A stretch of DNA of 64,000 nt from Plazaster borealis (taxonomy: Eukaryota > Echinodermata > Asteroidea > Forcipulatida > Labidiasteridae), in the NCBI GenBank assembly GCA_021014325.1, contig JAJGQC010000676.1, forward strand, positions 70,001 to 134,000, read 5' to 3'. The notes below the pieces were generated by a model that was not told where the DNA came from, made no database searches, and saw only the letters and a program-made list of their open reading frames with translations. Below are positions 11,401 to 20,368 of this stretch, piece after piece. How positions within the stretch are numbered: the first letter of the stretch is position 1; every line of letters begins with the position of its first letter. The position numbers and the translations under genes were made by a program.

Positions 11401-11844
11401 CCTGACGATGACCAGAGCAGGCTAGTCGAATCGTTGTGATCAATGAAGAACTCACTCTGCTGCAGTGAAGTTAATATTGAGAAGTTCCCTCACTCCACTA
11501 AAGCGAAAGTAGTAGTCCCAATCAAGAAAAAAATCTACAAAGCAAAGTAGATATATACTCATGGTGTTACCGCTGAATATAGAAATTTGCGCCTAGTTGT
11601 GAATGAAATTTACCTGGTAAACTGGTAAAACATTTTGGTGAACAAGTAAATAACAGTTGAAGTTTTTTTGTTTTTCTTGTATCGGTCAGGATCTTCGTCA
11701 AGAGCTTGACAAACTACTGAGGCAGAAGATCAACAAGCCTGGAATGATCCAGTGGGGTCAGGACTGTATAGGGAAGGCCGCATCATGCAGGCTATCATCG
11801 ACCTGATCACAACAGAGGAAGATCATGATCAATCTGACTGGTAG
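8433..11844 (+). CDS. DHX36: DHX36-like DEAH-box RNA helicase, C-terminal five exons
   Basis: DHX36 unwinds G-quadruplex and other structured RNA. Exons by splice sites: 8433-8532 (MLDNMKTQFCELLASLGFV), 9198-9266 (RQLIKAVLCSGLYPNVAEV), 9939-10063 (VKIHPKLVNSDER, SSIYHLKMKSSS), 10778-10930 (VFLHDTSAVEPYPLLFFG, ETITVDDHIKFHAP, IANLVK) and 11690-11844 (DLRQELDKLLRQKI). Phases 1, 1, 0, 0 are consistent. This is the helicase-associated and OB-fold C-terminus; the catalytic RecA domains lie upstream, outside the window. The donor at 9266 and acceptor at 9939 are the pair that keeps frame; others nearby do not. In the last exon the annotated frame meets TGA at 11804, while the expected ending (YREGRIMQAIIDLITTEE) continues in the next frame to TAG at 11842. 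That indicates a lost base near 11745-11765, either a real lesion or a sequence error. DHX36 is favoured over DHX29 or DHX57 by the YHLKM-SS and LFFG segments, but a close paralogue is possible. Confidence 0.88.
9297..9790. repeat. 98-bp minisatellite, about five copies, in a helicase intron
   Basis: The marker GTAGGATGTGAA starts at 9301, 9399, 9497, 9595 and 9695, so the period is 98-100 bp. Each middle unit contains a hairpin with 12-bp arms (CCACCACCTTCA and TGAAGGTGGTGG around ATACTAC; the first units have CCAACACC). On the minus strand each unit has a B-box-like GGTTCACATCC, and the array ends at 9781 with GGGTTCGATTCC, a near-consensus tRNA B box. The array may have grown from a tRNA-like segment. 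It lies wholly in the intron 9267-9938. Confidence 0.9.
10069..10205. mobile_element. Short MITE abutting a helicase donor splice site
   Basis: Imperfect inverted arms: 10069-10108 (GCCGGTTCCAAACTGGCGGC...) and 10171-10205 (...AACCGCCAATTCGGATACGGC). The arms are about 70 percent similar when one is reversed. The left end starts at the sixth base of the intron, right after the donor GTAAGG at 10064. Confidence 0.6.
10500..10567 (-). mobile_element. tRNA-like SINE head, second family
   Basis: On the minus strand the segment reads TGCTCAGTTGGTGGAGCGCC (A box) and then GTAGGTTCAAGTCC (B box), as in a tRNA-derived SINE. A related copy is at 20369-20455 on the plus strand, with the same GGCTCAGTTGGTGGAGC head. 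It is in the helicase intron 10064-10777. No clear body beyond the head was defined. Confidence 0.65.
11395..11590 (+). repeat. Dispersed repeat with GTCGAATCG hairpin
   Basis: It begins CTCCTGACGATGACCAGAGC then AGGCTAGTCGAATCG, and continues with GAACTCACTCTGCTGCAGTG and AAGCGAAAGTAGTAGTCCC. The end (CTCATGGTGTTACCGC, 11562-11577) matches the end of the copy at 31656-31935. It lies in the last intron of the helicase gene. Confidence 0.65.
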
Positions 11845-12572
11845 ACAGGCTAGGGATGGACCGTTAATGAACTCGGTGCCAGTCCGACTGAAAGACAGGC
11901 TAGGGACTGATCCTTATGAACTCGGTGACAGTCTGACTGGAAGACAGGCTAGGGACTGATCGTTATGAACTCAGTGCCAGTCTGACTGTTAGACAGGCTA
12001 GAGATGGACAGTTATGAACTCAGTGCCAGTCTGACTGTTAGACAGGCTAGAGATGGACAGTTATGAACTCAGTGCCAGTCTGACTGTTAGACAGTCTAGG
12101 GATGGACCGTTATGAACTCGGCGCCAGTCTGACTGGAAGACAGTCTAGGGATGGACCATTATGAACTCAGCGCCAGTCTGACTGGAAGACAGGTTAGAGA
12201 TGGACCGTTATGAACTCAGCGCCAGTCTGACTGGAAGACAGGTTAGAGATGGACCGTTATGAACTCAGCGCCAGTCTGACTGGAAGACAGTCTAGGGATG
12301 GACCGTTATGAACTCAGTGCCAGTCTGACTGGAAGACAGGTTAGAGATGGACCGTTATGAACTCAGCGCCAGTCTGACTGGAAGACAGTCTAGGGATGGA
12401 CCGTTATGAACTCAGTGCCAGACTGACTGGAAGACAGTCTAGGGATGGACCGTTATGAACTCAGTGCCAGTCTGACTGGAAGACAGGCTAGGGACTGATC
12501 GTTATGAACTCAGTGCTAGAATGACTGGTAGACAGTCTAAGGATTGACCATTTTAAGCTCAGGGCCAAATTT
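11833..12572. repeat. 49-bp minisatellite, about 15 copies, starting at the helicase stop codon
   Basis: Units begin TCTGACTGG(A/T)AGACAG and include GGGATGGACCGTTATGAACT. Starts are spaced 49 bp (11883, 11932, 11981, 12030 and so on). The first copy overlaps the final codons and the TAG of the expected helicase ending. Two variants, GTCTAGGGATGG and GGTTAGAGATGG, alternate in the middle, which points to higher-order duplication. The array lies in what would be the 3' UTR. Confidence 0.93.
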
Positions 12573-12927
12573 ATTTAGCTGTAAAGTATAGGAGTGACTG
12601 TACAACTGAAGCAGGATACCAGCCAGAAAGTCATGTGATGTATATATTGCTTGTGGCTGGTTCCTGTTTGTATCGTGTGGTTCTGGGACAAAAGGCGGAC
12701 GAACATCATTTGGCTATTCATGGTGTGTTGTCCACTCAAGATTCCCCTCTGCTGAAAAGATTGCTAAATGTAAGCCCCACCCCCAAAGGGGTAAGAGGAA
12801 GATAGCCTGGTTGAACAAAATCAAAAGGTGCAGTCAACTGTCGTCTATGCATTCAGGGTTCTCCCTATGCACAAGCTAGCATATCAGCCCGATACGCGCA
12901 AATTTTGGGCCGATTTGCAAAAAGAAA
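12573..12927. other. Downstream flank of the helicase gene
   Basis: No gene or repeat was recognised. It may contain the rest of the helicase 3' UTR; no convincing AATAAA signal was found. Confidence 0.4.
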
Positions 12928-12928
12928 A

Positions 12929-12954
12929 TGTATATATATATATATATATATATG
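12929..12954. repeat. TA dinucleotide microsatellite
   Basis: A run of AT/TA repeats sits immediately outside the left hammerhead-containing arm. A similar run is at 13897-13918, outside the right arm. Confidence 0.9.
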
Positions 12955-12999
12955 TAATAAATTCAGAATATGAGTTAAACAAACTCTGGCATATCTCTC

Positions 13000-13043
13000 T
13001 TCTGGACAGACTGTTTCGTACCATAAGGCACTCATCAGCAGAA
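13000..13043 (-). ncRNA. Type I hammerhead ribozyme, left copy
   Basis: Reverse complement of 13000-13043. Core CTGATGA, stem II GTGCC/GGTAC closed by TTAT, then GAA, a 3-bp stem III (ACA/TGT with a GTC loop), cleavage base C, and stem I TTCTG/CAGAA. It is identical in the core to the plus-strand copy at 13745-13788. A very short stem III is typical of hammerheads in Penelope-like elements. It would self-cleave the element's transcript. Confidence 0.88.
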
Positions 13044-13200
13044 TGACGAAAATAGAATACAAGTAGCATCTTACCTTATTTCGAATTATAAGCGGCCAAG
13101 CGCGTGGCGCGCGCTACGTCATGAAGTTGAACGCGTTATCGTCGATTTATAAAGCGCAACAAGCGTGACGCGCGTTAAGTCATTGAAGTTGAAGCACTGC

Positions 13201-13683
13201 TTACGCCACTGAAGTAAGAACACATCTGTCTCGATGCCGGCACTTTGAGACGATTTCGCTTTTCTTATTCAGTGTACCTAGGTCTGGCCTACAAATGATT
13301 ATGTACTTCTCTGCTATACACAAATTACATCTCTTGTTTACGTTAGAGTATGGCAGTGCTTTGTGAACAATGTCCCATCTAATTTCATAGTCTTTCCCCT
13401 CGTCTTTTAAGTCCCATATATGTTTACTTAGCTCTGTTTGTGCCCTCATGCTATCGGATCTGAATGACCTCTTGTGGTTCGCCAGTCTCGCCTTGAAGGT
13501 TGTGGACGTCAGCCCGACGTATGCCTCCTTCCTGCCTTCGCTCGTGACGGTGGCTCGGTACACAATGTTAGGTACACTGAATAAGAAAAGCGAAATCGTC
13601 TCAAAGTGCCGGCATCGAGACAGATGTGTTCTTACTTCAGTGACGTAAACGCGTACTAACTTCAATGACGTAGCACGCGTCAC
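13201..13683 (-). pseudogene. Penelope-type GIY-YIG endonuclease C-terminal region
   Basis: The 160-codon frame contains NIVYRATVTSEGRKEAYVGL, the GIY-YIG-like start with Tyr at both motif positions, followed by TFKARLANHKRSF (the Arg and His helix) and SKHIWDLK and then IAEKYII. Cys residues later in the frame fit the end of Penelope ORFs. The first 35 or so codons (through FSVP) come from the inverted arm and are not native to the protein, so the start codon in this frame is fortuitous. The upstream RT is absent. In an intact element the nuclease makes the nick that primes reverse transcription. Confidence 0.88.
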
Positions 13684-13744
13684 GCTTGCGCGCGCTTTAT
13701 AATTCGAAATAAGGTAAGATGCTACTTGTATTCTATTTTCGTCA

Positions 13745-13788
13745 TTCTGCTGATGAGTGCCTTATGGTACGAAACAGTCTGTCCAGAA
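13745..13788 (+). ncRNA. Type I hammerhead ribozyme, right copy
   Basis: Stem I strands TTCTG (13745-13749) and CAGAA (13784-13788), core CTGATGA (13750-13756), stem II GTGCC-TTAT-GGTAC (13757-13770), GAA (13771-13773), stem III ACA-GTC-TGT (13774-13782), and the predicted cleavage after C13783. All conserved core bases are present, so activity is plausible. It points away from the left copy, head to head. Confidence 0.9.
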
Positions 13789-14264
13789 GAGAGATATGCC
13801 AGAGTTTGTTTAACTCATATTCTGAATTTATTACATGTTATAGCTCTACAGAGATGTATCGAGCACTGTGAATTGTGATAGAAGACGATTTCATTGGATA
13901 TATATATATATATATATTATTTTGACTCCAGATCAAATTCACAAAAATTATAAAGATAAAAGATTGCACAGTAGGGCTTTATAACCAAAGATAAACACCA
14001 ATTAAAAAACATTCCAAGGACCTCGTTTCAATTCAGCATACTTTGGCCAAAGTTCCAAAATTTGGGTCCAGAATGCCCCGACAGTTTTGAAAAATCCTGG
14101 GGAGAACCCTGGGTCCTATTTTAGAATGCCGAAGTCTTGTCACAAGTTTTGCAGAGAATACTATATTGCTTAATATAAAGACAAGGTTGAAGGTCGGCCA
14201 GCAAGAAAGAGTACTTTGGTTTTAAAGAATGTGTTCATTCTGATCATGTAGTTTTAAAAATACA

Positions 14265-14650
14265 TTTAAAGGCACTGAACACTTTTGGTAATTACTCAAA
14301 ATATATATTAGCATAAAAACTTACTTAGTAACTAGCAGTGGAGAGCTGTTGATAGTATAAAACATTGTGAGAAACAACTCCCTCTGAAGTAATGTAGTTT
14401 TTGAGAAAGAGGTATTTTCTCACTAACATATTTGAATGTGAAAAAGACTTCAGGCCTGAAGCCTTTTTCAGGCATCTGAAAGCACACAAATTTGTGCAAC
14501 AAGGATGTTTTTTCTTTCATTATTTTCATGCAACTTCGATGACCAACTGGGCCCAAATTTTCAGATGTTTATTATTTTATGCATATGTTGGGATACACGA
14601 AGTGAGAATACTGGTCTTTGACAATTACCAAACGTGTCCAGTACCTTTAA
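14265..14650 (-). mobile_element. MITE, family A (TTAAAGGCA...TTTGGTAATT)
   Basis: Ends are TTTAAAGGCACTGAACACTT and, inverted, TTACCAAACGTGTCCAGTAC followed by CTTTAA. The interior matches the copies at 47033-47399 and 56863-57229 (GTAGTTTTTGAGAAAGAGGT, GATGACCAACTGGGCCCAAA). A partial copy is at 53835-53960. TTAA-like ends suggest a piggyBac- or hAT-type non-autonomous element; the superfamily is not proven. Confidence 0.8.
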
Positions 14651-14964
14651 AAAAAATTATTTTAGACAAAATGATTTACAAATGGTTTACCTACAGTCGA
14701 AGCTATAAAATAGCAAAGGCACAAACCTACCTGTCATTTTGTGTTTGTTTTTAAACAAGAACAATAAAATATCTTTCACATTTGATGAGATGGTTGTTAT
14801 TGTCTTTTTTGTTGTTTGGCTTTTGTTTTGTTTTCATTATTTTAGGACAGTTTTTGTTAGGAAAGAGTAGATGATGGGAGAAGACATTAATCTAAGAGGA
14901 ATATAAAAAGAGATTGAACATTGAGAAATGCTAATGTCGATTGATTGTCTGGTTTGGAAATTAA

Positions 14965-15365
14965 ATGGGGGGTGGGTGGGGATATTGGTATAAGCATGAT
15001 CAAAAATGTGGGGGTAGTTATAAGAATGATCTAAAATGAGGGGGGGGGGTAGGTATAAGATTGATCAAAAATAGGGGGGGTGGTTAGGTATAAGAATGAT
15101 CAAAAATAGGGGGGGCAGGTATAAGAATGATCAAAATTGGGGGGGGGTAGGTATAAGAATGATCAAAGATGGGGGACATGAGGGGAGAATCTCCCCCCCC
15201 CCATTTTTGATCTTTCTATACTTACAGAATTAAGAATGATGAAATAGAGGAGGGGATAATGAAACAAATTGGGAGGGGCTAGGTATAAGAATGATCAGGA
15301 GGGGGTACTTGGTAATATTGACAAAAAGGGGGGTATGAGTGATCAAAGTAGGGGGAGGGTAAACC
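14965..15365. repeat. G-rich degenerate minisatellite
   Basis: Units of roughly 35-45 bp combine GGTATAAGAATGATCAAAA with runs of 5-9 G. About nine copies can be followed. One stretch at 15192-15202 is the complementary C run. Repeated G runs on one strand could form G-quadruplexes. Confidence 0.8.
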
Positions 15366-16333
15366 TATAAGGATCATTCAAATCTTCATAAAATGAGTTG
15401 ACCTTTTTTAAGCTACTTCAGCCCCTCGCAATACGGAACTTTCTATGCTGTTACTACCACCATGTCCCCTGTGTACGGTAGTAATAATGAAAACTGATTC
15501 CTTACATACAGGATCAGCCTATACCCTTCAAACCTCCTTTCTATTTTAATTTTTTTTAAAGGAAAAACAAGACAGCTGCAACATAATAATTGTATTATTT
15601 TTCCTCAACTGTCTTGAAATAATAGCAGGCTATACATTGTAGGCCTATACATCAGAAATTATATGAAAATGGGAAATCAAGCACCCAAGGTTTATTTTCA
15701 ACCAAACACCCCCCTGATGAAAAGTGCTAGGTCCCCATATTTATTCGGGAAAAATCCCTCCGCCTCCTAGATTTTACTGTTGGAAACAAAAAGCTTTTTG
15801 CCATTTATTTTGGGAATCAGCAATCCAAGTTCAATTATTTGACAGAAATATATTTTTAAATGTGAAAATACCTTTGAATAAACTTTTAAAAAGAAAAATG
15901 TTTAGGAACTTGATGATCTCGGCGTAGGTATTTGATTTTTGGGGCTCGCTGTGGTGAAATGCGGTCGTTTCGAAAAGATTGCGCTAATCTCTAACACACG
16001 TGTGTGTGGAAAATTGTCAAGCTTCAGACGACGGGAAAACCACCCAAAATTGCACTTGTTGATCCACATGGAAAAGTTGGCACATTCTACAAGTATTGGA
16101 GAACATTCTGGTAAGTTTTTGTTTGTTTTTTGAATCGTTATTTTTGATATAAATGATTTTTTTTCTCCGGCCTTGTTATTTTTTGGACGGTCCGTGAAAC
16201 TGAAAACCCTAATTATATATTGTTTGTTTGGTTTTTGAGGATTTTTTTTTTTTTTTGAGGGGGGTGATCAAAGACAAATATGTTCACACCCAAAAATGAG
16301 AGTTAAACTTACCTATAGTCGATTTTGAGGAGT
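15366..16333. other. No gene or repeat recognised
   Basis: AT-rich sequence. A short open stretch near 16000-16110 is noted under rejected items. A poly-T run (about 16230-16256) is the only simple feature. Confidence 0.45.
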
Positions 16334-16494
16334 AACTATAGAATACAGGTACACTCGGAGCTCCCACTGCGCCTCCGCGGAGACGGAGTCGCGGTCACGT
16401 CGTTAGAATAGTAGTAAAGTGTATGAATGTATTTTGTGCGACTGATACAACTGATAAAATGTTAGGGGCGTAGGGAGTCAAAGTGTGACGTGTA

Positions 16495-17200
16495 TGGAAG
16501 GTGTGGGCAATGGCCGATGGAGGGCGTTTTTAGGAAGACGTGCGTGCCGGTGCAGCGCGTGAGGGCATGATGCGATCGTGAAGACAGGGGAAGCTGGAGG
16601 CGCGGAGGCGCGGAGGCGCGGAGGCGCGGAGACGTGGTGTGGGCAATGGCCGATAGAGGGCATTTTTAGGAAGACGTGCATACCGGTGCAGTGCGTGAGG
16701 GCATTAGTGAAAGACGGGGGAAGCTGGAGGCGCGGAGGCGCGGAGGCGCGGAGACGTGGTGTGGGCATTCACCGCTAGTGGGAGTTTAGGAAGACGTACT
16801 AGCCGGTGCAGCGCGTGAGAGGGCATGATGCGATCGTGAAGACGGGGAAGCTGGAGGCGCGGAGGCGCGGAGACGTGGTGTGGGCAATGACCGATAGAGG
16901 GCGTTTTTAAGAAGACGTACTAGCCGGTGCAGCGCGTGAGAGGGCATGATGCGATCGTGAAGACGGGGAAGCTGGAGGCGCGGAGACGTGGTGTGGGCAA
17001 TGGCCGATAGAGGGCGTTTTTAGGAAGACGTGCATACCGGTGCAGTGCGTGAGGGCATTAGTGAAAGACGGGGGAAGCTGGAGGCGCGGAGGCGCGGAGG
17101 CGCGGAGACGTGGTGTGGGCAATGACCGATAGAGGGCGTTTTTAAGAAGACGTACTAGCCGGTGCAGTGCGTGAGGGCATGATGCGATCGTGAAGACGGG
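16495..17200. repeat. GC-rich minisatellite with variable 8-9-bp subrepeats
   Basis: About six units begin GTGTGGGCAATGGCCGATAG (starts 16501, 16637, 16759, 16878, 16991, 17113) and end AAGCTGGAGGCGCGG. Unit length varies from 113 to 136 bp, mostly by the number of AGGCGCGG subrepeats and one optional GATGCGATCGTGAAGACGG form. The open frames across it on both strands are repeat artefacts. Confidence 0.9.
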
Positions 17201-17202
17201 TG

Positions 17203-18306
17203 AAATGATCCTCTAATGGGGTCATGCATAACGGCAATAATATTCATATTAATGGAATTCGGGCTTTCTTTCCCTTCTTGAAATGATCCTCTAATGGGGT
17301 CATGTATTACGGCAATATTAATATTATTTACATGGAATTCGGGCTTTCTTTCCCTTCTTGAAATGATCCTCTAATGGGGTCATGTATTACGGCAATATTA
17401 ATATTATTTACATGGAATTCGGGCTTTCTTTCCCTTCTTGAAATGATCCTCTAATGGGGTCATGTATTACGGCAATATTAATATTATTTACATGGAATTC
17501 GGGCTTTCTTTCCCTTCTTGAAATGATCCTCTAATGGGGTCATGCAGTGCGTGAGGGCATGATGCGATCGTGAAGACGGGTGAAATGATCCTCTAATGGG
17601 GTCATGCATAACGGCAATAATATTCATATTAATGGAATTCGGGCTTTCTTTCCCTTCTTGAAATGATCCTCTAATGGGGTCATGTATTACGGCAATATTA
17701 ATATTATTTACATGGAATTCAGGCTTTCTTTCCCTTCTTGAAATGATCCTCTAATGGGGTCATGTATTACGGCAATATTAATATTATTTACATGGAATTC
17801 GGGCTATCTTTCCCTTCTTGAAATGATCCTCTAATGGGGTCATGTATTACGGCAATATTAATATTATTTACATGGAATTCGGGCTTTCTTTCCCTTTTTG
17901 AAATGATCCTCTAATGGGGTCATGTATTACGGCAATATTAATATGATTTATATGGAATTCGGGCTTTATTTCCCTTCTTGAAATGATCCTCTAATGGGGT
18001 CATGTATTACGGCAATATTAATATTATTTACATGGAATTCGGGCTTTCTTTCCCTTCTTGAAATGATCCTCTAATGGGGTCATGTATTACGGCAATATTA
18101 ATATTATTTACATGGAATTCGGGCTTTCTTTCCCTTCTTGAAATGATCCTCTAATGGGGTCATGTATTACGGCAATATTAATATTATTTACATGGAATTC
18201 GGGCTTTCTTTCCCTTCTTGAAATGATCCTCTAATGGGGTCATGTATTACGGCAATATTAATATTATTTACATGGAATTCGGGCTTTATTTCCCTTCTTG
18301 AAATGA
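17203..18306. repeat. 80-bp satellite array, about 13 copies
   Basis: Units begin AAATGATCCTCTAATGGGGT then CATGTATTACGGCAATATTA and end TTTCTTTCCCTTCTTG, at exact 80-bp spacing (17281, 17361, 17441 and so on). Most copies are nearly identical. A block of about 379 bp starting with the junction CAGTGCGTGAGGGCATGATG is duplicated: it occurs at 17165 and again at 17544, so a piece of the GC-rich array interrupts the satellite. Confidence 0.93.
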
Positions 18307-18542
18307 TTAAAATAAATTGACAGCACAGTTGTGCATTTTCGAGCCTAATGAGGGCGCTGTTGTGCATCTTTCAGAGTGCCCCATAGGTTGCCAAATATTT
18401 ATAATTAAGCAACAGAGCGCGACCTCGACTCCGGTACGTAGGGAGGCTTGGCCCTACTGTGTATGTACGTATGAACGTGACCGCGACTCCGTCTCCGCGG
18501 AGGCGCAGTCATAGCTTCGAAGTGTACCTGCATTCTATAGTT

Positions 18543-18840
18543 GTGCCGATTTTGATTGTGTTGTTTAGCCTATAACTTGATATTTGAAATAAAGTTGCAT
18601 CCCCTAAGGGGGGTGGTCCCTGGTACTAGGCAGTTCCATCAAGTTCATTTCACGTGTACCAACACACACACACACACAGCCCCGGAAAAAAATAACGAAA
18701 TATATTAAATCATAACTCACATTTTGTACAACTCACAACTATGACACTTTACAGCAGGCAGGAGCATTCTCTCCTCTTACTTACATTTCAATTTTTTTTG
18801 AAATCGGATGAATAGTTTCGGAGATATTGTAAAAAATAAA
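18543..18840. other. No gene; short CA microsatellite
   Basis: A CA run lies at about 18662-18679. The remainder was not recognised. Confidence 0.5.
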
Positions 18841-19160
18841 GAGCAACGACAAATAACGGATGCTTGGCCTCGCGTGCAGCGCCCATTTGTTTGTGCATGA
18901 CGTCACCTATGAACCCCGTGGACGACAGATTTCGGAAATCTTCGGAAAGCGCCCGAAGAAGCCCGAAGAAGGTTTTTTGCGATGAGGGAGCGCTTGTTTA
19001 CACAAAGTGAGATAACGATTACATCATCGTGTAGCCGACAAAATTCCGCACATGGTACATCTAGTCGCATTGCTTTTAACGTGAAAACCTATTTTCGTCG
19101 GCGTTTTCCGTTATTTGAATTAAGATTTCGTCCAGAGATAATTATCAACATGGAATGCGA
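18841..19160 (+). promoter_or_regulatory. Candidate promoter and first exon, weakly supported
   Basis: The stretch is locally CpG-rich in an AT-rich setting. It contains a full CRE palindrome TGACGTCA (18899-18906). Downstream, ATCAACATGG gives a good start context at 19150, followed after five codons (MECDI) by ATTGTAAGTG, a good donor site. No downstream exon was found. It could equally be part of an interspersed repeat. Confidence 0.25.
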
Positions 19161-19970
19161 CATTGTAAGTGTTAATGCTGATACTTTCAAGTTTAACTTG
19201 TGAAAATTTGGTGTAATATTATCAAGTATTCTTCTACCTCCAAGAGGTTTTGTTCAACCATTCCTTGCAAAGTTGTCCTAAATACGTCACGAATGTACTT
19301 CGTACATGTTCGTGTTTCCGTAACGTTCCACCACAAGAGGGCGTGTTTTGCAATAAGTTTGACAGGGCTGGGCTGTAATTATGTTTTTCTAGTCTGGGTT
19401 AGGAACAAAGCTGCCCACTCTTGTGTTTGGTAACTTCCAAGTTCTGACTTGATAATAACAGACTGTTCATCGTGAGTCAAAAGAAACCAGTATTTATTAT
19501 CTATTTTTACAGGCCTAATAAATTGAAACGAAAACGAAAGTAAAACGAAAACTTGTTCGATTGTATTGTACTCCAACTAGTTTTCAGAATTTGTCTTTGT
19601 AAAACGACTGTACCAATGCCTTCATCCTCAAGTTTTTATTAATGATTGTGGTGTATGGGCTTGGGTCTAAACTTTTACTGTATAAATACTACAATTTTTA
19701 ATTTAAATTAAAGGATCAATCTAAAATTAAAGAAAAAATTGCAGTCATAAACACTTAAATTTTATTCCATTCTGGTTCATTTAATTTGCGATTTGTTGAC
19801 ATAATTAGTAAAGTATATTCACACATACACCTGCAAAACTTAACACATATTCAATTTTTATATGTTAACATTTTCCCCCACGTTGCCGCTCCTCAGTTTT
19901 GATTCACAAAATTTCACTTTTTGCCGTTCATAAAAATCATACACACAGTTTGTAAACCTCTCCAGCAGTA

Positions 19971-20002
19971 GAGGGCGCTCGTCATATAGTGCGCCCTCTA
20001 TC
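19971..20002. repeat. Short inverted repeat TAGAGGGCGC / GCGCCCTCTA
   Basis: Ten-base perfect arms around a 12-base loop. The same AGAGGGCG word appears in several mobile elements of this window, so it may be the remnant of a foldback element. Confidence 0.7.
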
Positions 20003-20368
20003 GCCATAGGCTGTGTATTAAACTTGACCGTAGCCGAATTAAAGAAAAACATAAGAATTGAACTTGAACTCAGGTACGTTTTTTGCACGACCCATGCTCA
20101 TTAAAAACGATATATCTCTGCAACCAAACACCCGATCTCAAAATTTTAAATTGATTTTTACTTCTAAGATTACACCTTATCAGACCTCATCTTGTCAGAG
20201 AAAAAATCACCTGCATTAAATTTCACTGAAACTGCCTACTGGTACTGCTGTTCTAAGACTTGGGTGTGATCCTTGGTTAAATGGCAGTATCAGGTTGTAA
20301 CTTCTGAACTGGCGCCTCCAAACTAAGAGATATTGCCAAAATAGGGAGACCGCCAACATTTTGGGGCT

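Larger units (their letters stand above)
12955..13843. mobile_element. Penelope-like element fragment with inverted hammerhead termini
   Basis: A GIY-YIG endonuclease frame on the minus strand is flanked by two inverted copies of one sequence, about 12955-13280 (minus sense) and 13570-13843 (plus sense). Each copy contains the end of the endonuclease frame (LGTLNKKSEIVSKCRHRDRC), a linker rich in ACGCGCG, and a hammerhead ribozyme. The left linker is about 61 bp longer, by an extra copy of its GTTGAA/GCGCAA segment. TA dinucleotide runs (12929-12954 and 13897-13918) flank the arms. Penelope-like elements are known to carry terminal repeats with hammerhead motifs and a C-terminal GIY-YIG domain. 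The RT domain is missing. Confidence 0.88.
16334..18542. mobile_element. 2.2-kb TIR element carrying two unrelated satellite arrays
   Basis: Terminal inverted repeats of about 67 bp lie at 16334-16400 and 18475-18542. Both run from AACTATAGAAT through CAGGTACACT to ACTGCGCCTCCGCGGAGACG and GAGTCGCGGTCACGT, with a few differences in the middle. Between them are a GC-rich array (16495-17200) and an AT-rich 80-bp array (17203-18306), then about 170 bp of other sequence. No transposase frame is present, so this is non-autonomous. No target-site duplication could be fixed because the ends are palindromic (CTATAG). Confidence 0.75.

Noticed and set aside
15990..16113. Short open stretch reading KPPKIALVDPHGKVGTFYKY followed by TTCTGGTAAG
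   Set aside because: Only 39 codons with no convincing acceptor and no recognised family, next to the end of a TIR element.
16478..17122. Pro/Arg/Ser-rich frames on both strands
   Set aside because: Artefacts of the GGCGCGGA minisatellite; length follows the array, not a gene.
18982..19203. 73-codon frame starting MRERLFTQSEI
   Set aside because: No recognised domain; the region is better described as a candidate promoter or repeat.
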